From Stercoripulliclostridium_A sp045577735 (GTDB lineage Bacteria > Bacillota > Clostridia > Christensenellales > DTU072), in NCBI GenBank assembly GCA_045577735.1, contig JAZNIY010000004.1:109453-173452 (forward strand): a stretch of DNA of 64,000 nucleotides, given 5' to 3'. The notes below the pieces were generated by a model. The model made no database searches and had not been told where the DNA came from. It worked only from the letters and a program-made list of their open reading frames with translations. A program made the translations under genes and the position numbers. Within the stretch, counting starts at the first letter, position 1. Each line of letters begins with the position of its first letter. Of the stretch, positions 30,995 through 39,063 are shown one piece after another.

Positions 30995-33900
30995 ATGCGC
31001 AAATCTTTAGTATTGTTAATTTCATTAATCTTAGTTGTTTTTTTATTGGCGACCTTTGTCGCTTGTACTGACAACACGCCCAATAGGTTTACCCTTGAGC
31101 TTGTAGATAAAGACGTTGAGTATTTTGAATTTACTCTAGGTGAAATTGATTGGGATCAAATTTCGTTTTATATTTATGATAATGAAACCAACGAAATTTA
31201 TGCTCAACATACGGCCACTGAGTCTATGGTTGCGGAAGAAGATCGTGACAAGCTATATTTCGCTGGAACAAAAACAATTAAACTTATATACCAAGGTGCC
31301 GAACTCTTTGTAACGCTAAAACTTAATTCGCCTGTGTATGTGCGTGAATATAACGTTTTATTTAATGCCGGAGAGGGTGTTTTTGCTAACTACGAAGGTA
31401 CACCAAACGTTTTATCTGTAAAAGAAGATATTTTAGAAACAATACCAATTCCCGTTAGAGAGGGCTATGAATTTTTAGGTTGGTTTGAAGATCCAACAGG
31501 ATTGTCCGGCACAAAAATTATTACTCCATATACTTTAAAAAGAAATTTAACTCTTTATGCTAAGTGGTCTGATCAAAGAAGATACTCAGTATCTTATTTT
31601 GTCTATGAAGATGATAGACGCAAAGAAGAATTAGAACAAGTTACCAATGTTGAACATGGTACGGAGCTTTCTTTAGTTAAGCATACTGAAAAAGTAGGTT
31701 ACATATTTGATTGTTATGAGATTTTAAATCTTGATGATCCTAGCGCAGACATAGTTACTATTAAATACGATGCTAATTCTGACGATTTTACACACGTTGT
31801 GTGCAATAATCTTCAAATTAGGTTGCGTTATGCTACTCGTATGATAAGTTTAACCTACATTTGCGATGCATGGGAGGAAAATGAAAATATTGGTGACGTT
31901 ATAGTTGTGGCCGACACCTATCGTGTACAAGTGCCCTACAACACAATTTTGCAAAAGGATATTTTACCGATTCCCACTTTGCCAGACAAAGAAGGTCATA
32001 CCGGAATCTGGATTGATAATGAGACTTCTGCTGAACCTGTTTATAATAGGGCAACAAGAGACATGTTGGTAAAAGCTGTTTATACTCCTATAAAATACAA
32101 CATGTATTTTTATGATGAAAACGATGTTCTCATTCCTAATGCTACGAGGATAGTTTCTTATAATGAAACCATTGATAAAGAACCTGACGTTCCCGAAAAA
32201 ACTGGTCACGATGGCGTCTGGATGGTTATTAATAGAGATTATAACCTTAATGTTCCCAATGGCCAATTAATCCAATATCCATTGAAAGATATTATGATGA
32301 AAGAAGACGTTAAGGTTTATGCTCGTTATACCCCTAAATCATTTAACGTAACGTTCAACTTTAAAATGGATGGTATGCTTCAAGAAGTTACTGAAACTTT
32401 TGTATACAGATATGGAGATATTATAGAAAGCCCAATTGACTTAACAATTAATAGGGTTATCGACAATGTTGAATATGCGGGATATGATGGCAAATATTAT
32501 GAAATAGTTTGGTATAGTTCGCCTATAAGAGTAAAAGAAAAACTGGTTGGTTTCCCGTATGACGTTATAGATACCGTTAACTTCTATTATGAAGTAATAA
32601 GACGCCCATATACTGTAGAATTTAAGTTGCCAGATTTTGATTATTTAAAAGATGTTTCTTTTAATCAAGCACCCGTTTACGTAAATCCAGGTGATAACGT
32701 TGTTCCGCCACAAATAATTATGGAGGGCTATGAAGTTACTGGTTGGTATTATACGGCTGAAGCACCTTTATATGATGAAACAGTAACTTATTCAGAAGGT
32801 GATTTCGTTTACTACAACGGCCATTATTATTCTGCTCAACAAAGTTCTACTGGTATCAAACCACTTTCTCCGGATGATAATGCAAATGATCTCTATTGGT
32901 TGGTAGGTGGACAAAGTTTTGGGTTCTACCTTGAAGATTATCCTAATGGCATACCGATTGATGATTTCCATGAGTATAACCAAGATTCATATTACGACAG
33001 GGCTTTTTATGCAATAGTAGACGTTAAAAAATTCAGTGTTACGTTTAATAATCTTAACATCACGCAAGGTGATGATGGATATGTATATGAATATAACGTT
33101 GTTGGAGAGCCAATTATGGTTGACTATGCAACCGTAGGTATTTCTGCTCCTACGACCTTAGTATTACCGAGTTATCCCGATGGAGTAGAAAGTAGGTTTA
33201 CGTTTGAAGGCTGGTACACTGAAAGTGAATTCGTTACACTTCCTATTGATTTAGAAACGTATAAGATAACAAAAGACTTAGTACTATATGCTAAGTGGTC
33301 CGATGAACTTGTTGGTACCGATGGGTTAATATACGCCCCGAATGATCCAGAGAATATTACTAGTTATACTATTGTCGGATTCGAAACGAATCTCGCCGAG
33401 TATTCACATCTTGTTTTACGCATACCGGCATATCATAACGGCAAACCCGTTGTCGCAATAGAAAACAATGCTTTTGCTAGCTTTGATAAGACTTTGTATA
33501 TTGATGAAATCATTATTCCTGCAACAGTAAATTCAATAGGTGATAGCGTATTTACCGCATGTAATAAAGTAGATAAAATAACCTTGGATGAAAATAATAC
33601 AGCATTTATGATTGATAATGATGGTGTATTGTATTCATTAGATGGTCAAATACTATATTCTGCAATTGCATTAAAGAGTAAATCGTATAGTATTGCTAAT
33701 GCAGTAAAGACTATTAAAGGTGGCGCTTTTGCTAACTTGAATAATCTTGAAACTATAACAATAGAAGAGAACTCATCGTTAACTACAATTGGAGAATATG
33801 CATTTGACGGTTGTATTTCATTAAAGGCTATTGTAATACCTAATAGCCTTGAATCTATTGGTAAATATGCATTTAGAAGCAATTATTCTTTAAGGAACGT

Positions 33901-34387
33901 TGATATCGACGTCGTTAATTCTAACCTATTACAAGTTGGAGAGGGTGCTTTCGCTGATTCTTTAGATGCGCTTAATACCATTCACGACACGCAAGGTAAC
34001 CCCGAGTACGTATTGTTGGGTAGAGTATTAATAGCGTATCTTGGCGATGCTGTTGAACTTACCTTAAACGATAATATTGTAGCAATTGCTGATGGTGCAT
34101 TTAATAGACATATTACAGATAGTAATGCTTCTAATTATCAGTTGAACAAGTTGATTGTAACTGAGAACTCCAACCTTAGCTACATTGGACATGAAGTATT
34201 CTTCAGTTGTGCAAACTTAAATACGATAATACTATTGTCAACCAACTTCGTTGAAATAGAGTCAGATTCCTTTGATGGTATTTCGTTGTCATCGAAACTG
34301 TACGTTAGCGAGTCGTTGTTAGATGTTTATAAAGCAAATGACAATTATTTGATTTTTGGAGTAGATAATATACATATCCATAGTTAG
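30995..34387 (+). CDS. Surface lipoprotein with InlB B-type and BspA leucine-rich repeats
   Basis: The ~1130-aa protein has a lipoprotein signal (Cys after LLATFVA) and is built from cell-surface modules. At least two full Listeria-Bacteroides/InlB B repeats are visible (GYEFLGWFEDP...LTLYAKWSD and FTFEGWYTESE...LVLYAKWSD), with several diverged copies between. In the middle a short segment (EGDFVYYNGHYYSAQ then LYWLVGG) resembles a carbohydrate-binding CBM5/12-type fold. The last ~330 residues are BspA-type LRRs (AIENNAF, IGDSVFTACNKV, IGEYAFDGCISL, IGKYAFRSNYSL). Such proteins bind host or bacterial surfaces. ATG 30995 has AAGG 9 bases upstream. Another ATG at 30989 is spaced too closely. 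PurL-like follows after 12 bases. Confidence 0.82.
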   Translation: MRKSLVLLISLILVVFLLATFVACTDNTPNRFTLELVDKDVEYFEFTLGEIDWDQISFYIYDNETNEIYAQHTATESMVAEEDRDKLYFAGTKTIKLIYQGAELFVTLKLNSPVYVREYNVLFNAGEGVFANYEGTPNVLSVKEDILETIPIPVREGYEFLGWFEDPTGLSGTKIITPYTLKRNLTLYAKWSDQRRYSVSYFVYEDDRRKEELEQVTNVEHGTELSLVKHTEKVGYIFDCYEILNLDDPSADIVTIKYDANSDDFTHVVCNNLQIRLRYATRMISLTYICDAWEENENIGDVIVVADTYRVQVPYNTILQKDILPIPTLPDKEGHTGIWIDNETSAEPVYNRATRDMLVKAVYTPIKYNMYFYDENDVLIPNATRIVSYNETIDKEPDVPEKTGHDGVWMVINRDYNLNVPNGQLIQYPLKDIMMKEDVKVYARYTPKSFNVTFNFKMDGMLQEVTETFVYRYGDIIESPIDLTINRVIDNVEYAGYDGKYYEIVWYSSPIRVKEKLVGFPYDVIDTVNFYYEVIRRPYTVEFKLPDFDYLKDVSFNQAPVYVNPGDNVVPPQIIMEGYEVTGWYYTAEAPLYDETVTYSEGDFVYYNGHYYSAQQSSTGIKPLSPDDNANDLYWLVGGQSFGFYLEDYPNGIPIDDFHEYNQDSYYDRAFYAIVDVKKFSVTFNNLNITQGDDGYVYEYNVVGEPIMVDYATVGISAPTTLVLPSYPDGVESRFTFEGWYTESEFVTLPIDLETYKITKDLVLYAKWSDELVGTDGLIYAPNDPENITSYTIVGFETNLAEYSHLVLRIPAYHNGKPVVAIENNAFASFDKTLYIDEIIIPATVNSIGDSVFTACNKVDKITLDENNTAFMIDNDGVLYSLDGQILYSAIALKSKSYSIANAVKTIKGGAFANLNNLETITIEENSSLTTIGEYAFDGCISLKAIVIPNSLESIGKYAFRSNYSLRNVDIDVVNSNLLQVGEGAFADSLDALNTIHDTQGNPEYVLLGRVLIAYLGDAVELTLNDNIVAIADGAFNRHITDSNASNYQLNKLIVTENSNLSYIGHEVFFSCANLNTIILLSTNFVEIESDSFDGISLSSKLYVSESLLDVYKANDNYLIFGVDNIHIHS

Positions 34388-34399
34388 GAGCTTTCTTTG

Positions 34400-37300
34400 A
34401 TGCGTGCAATTAATTTAAGAAATGATAATCGTAAAGATCAAAATATTCCCGATCTTTACGATTATCCTATACATAAACGTTTTGTGGATTTCAAAAAATT
34501 TTCACAAGAAGTTTTGCATGCAATAAAAACATATTTTAAGCTAGAAATTAGTATTAGTTCCTTAGTCAAGATACAAAAAGCACTTGATCTTGAACCAACG
34601 CCTTTTGAATTAAAGGTTATTAACAGCTATTGGTCTTGTGGCAAAGGCCATTATAATAGAAAAATTTCTGAAATTCAAATTGCTTCTGAAAATCCACACG
34701 TTTTAAAGTCATTAGAGCTTTATAACAAACTAAGAAAGATTAATGGTGGTAATAATGCTCCTAGAACCTTAAAAGATATCTCTAATATGGGTTATGTTTC
34801 TCAACGCGAACAAGGGGCCCAACACGTTTTTAATACTTATGGTGTAACACAAAAGCAATGTGATGCGTATGATAGTGGAATAAAAAGTTATTATTATCTT
34901 ACGTTGAATTCATTTTGGGCTAATAACGGCATTCTAGCTACAAATAGATCAATTATGAAAACGATATCTAGTGGTGCATTGCCTCTTGGCGCAATCTACA
35001 AAGAGTTTAATGGCAATCGTTTTCAATCTCGTTTGGATTTTTCAAAATATATTGATTCATTAGAAATTCCTTGTTATGAGTGTCCGGCAAAAGAAGACGT
35101 TAACACCGATATGGGTCTTTCAAAGGTTTCTATGTTGGGATATGCTGACAATAAAGATATTAATAATTCACATTTTAGTAAAAATGAAAGAATTTTATTA
35201 ATTTCTCCACGCTATTCAAATGATTCCCTTGTCGATTATTATTCTCTTGTAGAAGAAGGGCTTGATGGGCTTTCTTCACGAGTAGTTTGTTGTGATGATG
35301 GCATAATTAATGCTCTTATTGATACGTTAGAGGGTTTTGATCTTAATATGAAAGACCTCCCGATAACCGATGGTTCATTGGAGGATTATCTTCTTTCTTC
35401 CAATATGAAGTGTATGATTGTTATTGTTAAAAATAAGAATCTTGCAAGCATTAGAGATGTTTTAAAGAACAAGGGCTATGATTCATATCCAATTGGAAAG
35501 GTAACGAATAACAAGTACTATAGACTCATTAATGAAGATGTAGAATTAATGTGTTTGCCAAGTAGCGTCACTAAATACCATCTTCACGATTATAGTATTT
35601 ATAGAATAGTAGATGATTATAAAGAAAATGACGTTAAACTATATGAAACGTTTGAAGAAGATAAAGTTGCCGAGTATTTTAAAAAAAATCTTGCATTGGG
35701 AAGATTTTATTCAAACAAAATTTTAATTGGCAATAGCAATGCTAAAACAATTAGTGCGCCATTAATAGGTAGCAAGCAATTAACACCGATGCACGTTTTA
35801 CCATTAAAGCCTTCTTTGGAAAAATACAATGACGAGTGTGTAATGATGACTTCCAACGTCAACGCGAACGTGGGTGGCTCTGATTTTGCAGTTACAATTA
35901 ATGCCGTTGTTTCAGCTCTAATGAAATTAGTAGTACAAGGTGTGCCTCTATGTGACTGCGCAATAAGTTTAAATTTATTATATGATGTCGCTGGTAATAG
36001 GATTGTAAGAGGTGGAGCTCTAGCGAAGAGTTTAGCTTGTCTTTACACTCAACATATGTTATCTGTTGGTACCATGGGTACGTCTATTGAATTGATGCAC
36101 GGATTGAATAGTGATTCTATTATTGCGGATGTAACAGCTATTGGTACAACACTAGTTAATAATTGTATCAATAATTTGTTTAAAAAGGGTGACAAATTAT
36201 ATTATTTCTCAATTCCAAGAGATGAGTACGATATACCCGATTTTAAGCACGTTTTGAAGCTAGCCTCTCAAATTAATATTAATATCAACGTAGGAAACGT
36301 TACTTCGGGTAGGGTAATAGAATATAATATAGCTGATACAATCATAAAGGGAACAGCTGGTGATAATCTAGGATTTAGCTTTGCAAAACTGGGTGAGAAT
36401 ATTTTTCAGAAAACTACTGGTGGTATAATCTTGGCTGTCAATGAAGATTGGGATTTTGATGCATTTAATGGAACTTATATTGGAGTCGTGGATGATAGTG
36501 GGATTATTAGGGGAGCTGACGTGGAAATATCGCAAGAGGAAATAGAACGTATTATTTCGCGTTATCCTTTCGAAAATAATCCTTATTTACGTTTGCCTAA
36601 AATTGAGGCAAAACCTCAAAAAACGCCCAATTACATAGGGAATAAAATACTTATTAACGCATTAATATTGCATAATGATGATACAACCGAAAAAGTATAT
36701 GCTAAAATGCTTACTAAATTAAGGTATAACGTGTCATCTATTAAGCTACCGAAAGAGGGCAATATTTCTCAAAGCTTTGCATTAAAGTTGCGCGAGCAAA
36801 TACTACACAGCGATTTGTTAATATGTTCTGGAAAATCCTACTTTAATAATTCGCATGATAGTTTTTATAATGCTTTGCACAACCCAATTGTACTAGATGC
36901 TTTAAACCAACACCTATTCAGTAACCAAGGACTAGTTCTTTGCACCGGTGAGGGTTCTAGAGCGTTTTTGGAGCTAGGATATTTAGCTTGTGGGTCTGCA
37001 GAACTTGGAAAACCTAAGAATTTAGAATTAAAAGAAAACCTACAAAAAGAAACTTCTGCCAAGATACCAAAAGTTATTATCGTTAACAACCATTCACCCT
37101 TTTTGAGAGAGGTGGATACTTCTAAATCATATTTTGTTGCTTCTGCAGGCGAAAGATTAAAGTTTACTTTTACTGACGAAGTAAGACGGATACTAGTTGC
37201 TTGTGGTCAACCAGCGATGCAGTTTATAGATTACTTAGGGTATCCTACGATCATTTACCCGGATAATCCATATGGTTCACAACGTGGTATTGCTGGAATA

Positions 37301-37432
37301 ACCTCTCCCGATGGTAGGGTTTTGGGCATTTTTGGGATGCCTGAACTCGTCGTTAATATAGAAGGTGACGGATCACTACTGGAACAAATTCTAACTTCTG
37401 CAAAAAATTATTTTTATAAGGGTGAATTATGA
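34400..37432 (+). CDS. PurL-like protein lacking the catalytic residues (degenerate FGAM synthase paralogue)
   Basis: True PurL (~1250 aa) makes formylglycinamidine ribonucleotide in purine synthesis. This 1010-aa protein follows its layout but not its chemistry. The N-terminal PTPFELKVINSYWS aligns with the PurL helix before DHCRHT, which here reads CGKGHY. The core GGSDFAVTINAVVSALMKLV...RGGALAKSLACLYTQ aligns with the AIRS-like domain, but the GKDSMSG metal/ATP loop reads GTMGTSIEL. The C-terminal glutaminase-like domain ends YPDNPYGSQRGIAGITSPDGRVLG (NPYGS and GIAGI diagnostic), yet the nucleophile motif CNGCQ reads CTGEG and the PHPER His is lost. Start ATG 34400 has AGGAG 9 bases upstream. 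It overlaps the next gene. Function unknown. Confidence 0.75.
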   Translation: MRAINLRNDNRKDQNIPDLYDYPIHKRFVDFKKFSQEVLHAIKTYFKLEISISSLVKIQKALDLEPTPFELKVINSYWSCGKGHYNRKISEIQIASENPHVLKSLELYNKLRKINGGNNAPRTLKDISNMGYVSQREQGAQHVFNTYGVTQKQCDAYDSGIKSYYYLTLNSFWANNGILATNRSIMKTISSGALPLGAIYKEFNGNRFQSRLDFSKYIDSLEIPCYECPAKEDVNTDMGLSKVSMLGYADNKDINNSHFSKNERILLISPRYSNDSLVDYYSLVEEGLDGLSSRVVCCDDGIINALIDTLEGFDLNMKDLPITDGSLEDYLLSSNMKCMIVIVKNKNLASIRDVLKNKGYDSYPIGKVTNNKYYRLINEDVELMCLPSSVTKYHLHDYSIYRIVDDYKENDVKLYETFEEDKVAEYFKKNLALGRFYSNKILIGNSNAKTISAPLIGSKQLTPMHVLPLKPSLEKYNDECVMMTSNVNANVGGSDFAVTINAVVSALMKLVVQGVPLCDCAISLNLLYDVAGNRIVRGGALAKSLACLYTQHMLSVGTMGTSIELMHGLNSDSIIADVTAIGTTLVNNCINNLFKKGDKLYYFSIPRDEYDIPDFKHVLKLASQINININVGNVTSGRVIEYNIADTIIKGTAGDNLGFSFAKLGENIFQKTTGGIILAVNEDWDFDAFNGTYIGVVDDSGIIRGADVEISQEEIERIISRYPFENNPYLRLPKIEAKPQKTPNYIGNKILINALILHNDDTTEKVYAKMLTKLRYNVSSIKLPKEGNISQSFALKLREQILHSDLLICSGKSYFNNSHDSFYNALHNPIVLDALNQHLFSNQGLVLCTGEGSRAFLELGYLACGSAELGKPKNLELKENLQKETSAKIPKVIIVNNHSPFLREVDTSKSYFVASAGERLKFTFTDEVRRILVACGQPAMQFIDYLGYPTIIYPDNPYGSQRGIAGITSPDGRVLGIFGMPELVVNIEGDGSLLEQILTSAKNYFYKGEL

Positions 37433-37938
37433 TAGACATTATTATTACTTCATTGGCTATTTCAATTGCAGTTATAACTGCCGTTTGGTCTTCACTAATT
37501 ATCGTTAAGATCGTCAAGTTAAAGAAGCAATTTAATCAAGCCGTAGTGCTTGTACCTCTTTATAAACGTAGTAAATGGACTTATTTTAGCGTTTGTTTGC
37601 TTGGTTTGTGTCTGGTCGCCGACATAGTTTTTATGGCTGTATTAAAGGCTTATTTGGTTTGTTCATGTATTTTAGTTATCATCGTGTCACTGATAGTCCT
37701 ATTAGTCTTTATGATGACATTAAAATGTGCCGTTCTTGATAAAGGCATTGTTATACCATATAGATTTATCGAGTGGCCTGTTTTTTATGATTACTCAATT
37801 GAAGGGGACACAATTTTCTTTTGTGGTGATAAAAATGGTTTTGATACAATGACTGCTGCTTCAACAAGGCTGACTTTTGATGATGTTAATAAAGATAAAC
37901 TAATTAATATATTGGAGCAATATAAGACAAATCGATAA
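37429..37938 (+). CDS. Small membrane protein, three helices plus cytoplasmic tail
   Basis: I do not recognise the family with certainty. The 169-aa protein has a transmembrane helix at ~4-27, a basic loop, two closely spaced helices at ~50-100, and a ~65-residue hydrophilic C-terminal domain (YRFIEWPVFYDYSIEGDTIFFCGDKNGFD) that resembles the PH-like domains at the end of DUF5673-type membrane proteins. It overlaps the PurL-like stop by 4 bases and the pyrophosphatase-like start by one, so all three are translated together. This fixed arrangement suggests a link, but no function can be named. Confidence 0.7.
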   Translation: MIDIIITSLAISIAVITAVWSSLIIVKIVKLKKQFNQAVVLVPLYKRSKWTYFSVCLLGLCLVADIVFMAVLKAYLVCSCILVIIVSLIVLLVFMMTLKCAVLDKGIVIPYRFIEWPVFYDYSIEGDTIFFCGDKNGFDTMTAASTRLTFDDVNKDKLINILEQYKTNR

Positions 37939-38267
37939 TGTCTATAATTGGTAAGAAAATTAAAGTAGTAATAGATAGACCTTTAGGTAGCGTGCATCCA
38001 AATTATCCTACAATGCGTTACCCTGTTAATTATGGCTATACAACGGAGTTTATTGCTGGTGATGATGATTTTCAAGACGTATATGTTTTGGGCATTAAAG
38101 AGCCATTAAATGAGTTTGAGGGTGAGATTGTTGGAGTTGTTCATCGTTTGAATGATAATGAAGACAAATGGGTTGTAGCTACAAGTGATTTCATCGTCTC
38201 TAAAGAAGAGATATTTAAAAACGTCCAATTTCAGGAAAAGTATTTTGATGTTGAAATAGAGATATAA
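37938..38267 (+). CDS. Short inorganic pyrophosphatase-like protein
   Basis: The 109-aa protein belongs to the short soluble-pyrophosphatase-like proteins common in Clostridia. It shows KVVIDRPLGSVHPNYPTMRYPVNYGYT, in which RPLGS, YPVNYGY are the recognisable elements of the family I barrel, then DDFQDVYVLG matching the metal-binding DGDPxDVLV region in reduced form, and EDKWVV. It is shorter than the ~175 aa of standard Ppa and lacks several active-site acidic residues, so hydrolysis of PPi is not certain. It is the last gene of the 30995-38267 unit and is followed by a strong terminator. Confidence 0.75.
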   Translation: MSIIGKKIKVVIDRPLGSVHPNYPTMRYPVNYGYTTEFIAGDDDFQDVYVLGIKEPLNEFEGEIVGVVHRLNDNEDKWVVATSDFIVSKEEIFKNVQFQEKYFDVEIEI

Positions 38268-38270
38268 ATT

Positions 38271-38298
38271 AAAGCCCCGAATTAGCGGGGCTTTTTAT
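38271..38298 (+). terminator. Terminator after pyrophosphatase-like gene
   Basis: AAAGCCCCG pairs with CGGGGCTTT across a 6-base loop, followed by T-rich sequence. Because the stem is A/T-flanked on both sides, it probably also serves the converging minus-strand gene whose stop is at 38299. Confidence 0.88.
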
Positions 38299-38952
38299 CT
38301 ATTTAATTAAGCTTTTGTTTTTGTAGACCGGTGTAAAATTAATCAAGAAGATAATTATGTATGCCGCCCACATAGGTAAACTTTCTATGAAACCATTCTT
38401 GCCCCAAATTATTAGCGCAATTACGATACAAAGAAGCATTAAGCCAAAGATAATAGTTGTTAAATTATATTGCTTATTTTTATTTTTAGGAAAAACTAAA
38501 AATAATATTAACGATACGGCAAAGAATAAAGCAAATGAAAGTGCCGTGCCCCAATGTACAATCATTTGTAACCCAAAGACTCTTGTTGATGGTACGTGTA
38601 CACACGTCATTATGCATATTACACCAAGAATCATACAAATATAACCAGCAATTTTTGCTTGCTTATATTTGAATTCATTATGGGTATACATATAGCATAA
38701 ATTACAAGATAGGGCGGCACCTGAGGTAACACCCCAAAACTTGAAGGCAATTGGATACTTTAAACCTATTTCACTTGCGGTACCACTTGGTAAAAAGGGG
38801 TTTTCTAAAAAGCCGTATACAGTAAAATATATAAAGCTAATAATCCAAAGCGCGAGAGAGCCATATTTAAAAAGCATTTCTTTTATTAACTCTTTTTTCT
38901 CATTAATTATTGCGTTTCTCGATTCGTCTGTTTTAATATCGTTTTCTTGCAT
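38299..38952 (-). CDS. Six-helix membrane protein of unknown function
   Basis: The 217-aa protein begins with a charged ~28-residue cytoplasmic segment and then has six transmembrane helices, including FWGVTSGAALSCNLCYMY, IAGYICMILGVICIMTCV and IVHWGTALSFALFF. It resembles DUF998/FRAG1-like six-helix proteins in topology, but I could not match a family. Its VPSTRVFGLQMIVHWGTA region with a His in a helix may be conserved. It is transcribed divergently from the beta-mannosidase gene with 111 bases between, and has an AGGAG ribosome site. It could be co-regulated with glycan use, but nothing proves this. Confidence 0.65.
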   Translation of the reverse strand: MQENDIKTDESRNAIINEKKELIKEMLFKYGSLALWIISFIYFTVYGFLENPFLPSGTASEIGLKYPIAFKFWGVTSGAALSCNLCYMYTHNEFKYKQAKIAGYICMILGVICIMTCVHVPSTRVFGLQMIVHWGTALSFALFFAVSLILFLVFPKNKNKQYNLTTIIFGLMLLCIVIALIIWGKNGFIESLPMWAAYIIIFLINFTPVYKNKSLIK

Positions 38953-39015
38953 ATTTATTCTCCTAAAATTATTCTATCATATATTTCGCCATTTGTAAAT
39001 GAGCAATTTATACTA

Positions 39016-39044
39016 TTGTAATATATAACGTTATGTGATAAAAT
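39016..39044 (+). promoter_or_regulatory. Promoter of the GH2-GH29 operon
   Basis: TTGTAA (39016-39021), 17-base spacer, TAAAAT (39039-39044), followed by AAGGAG. The spacer contains an AACGTT palindrome that could be an operator, but with one copy this cannot be shown. Confidence 0.6.
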
Positions 39045-39063
39045 TATATTAAGGAGAATACGT

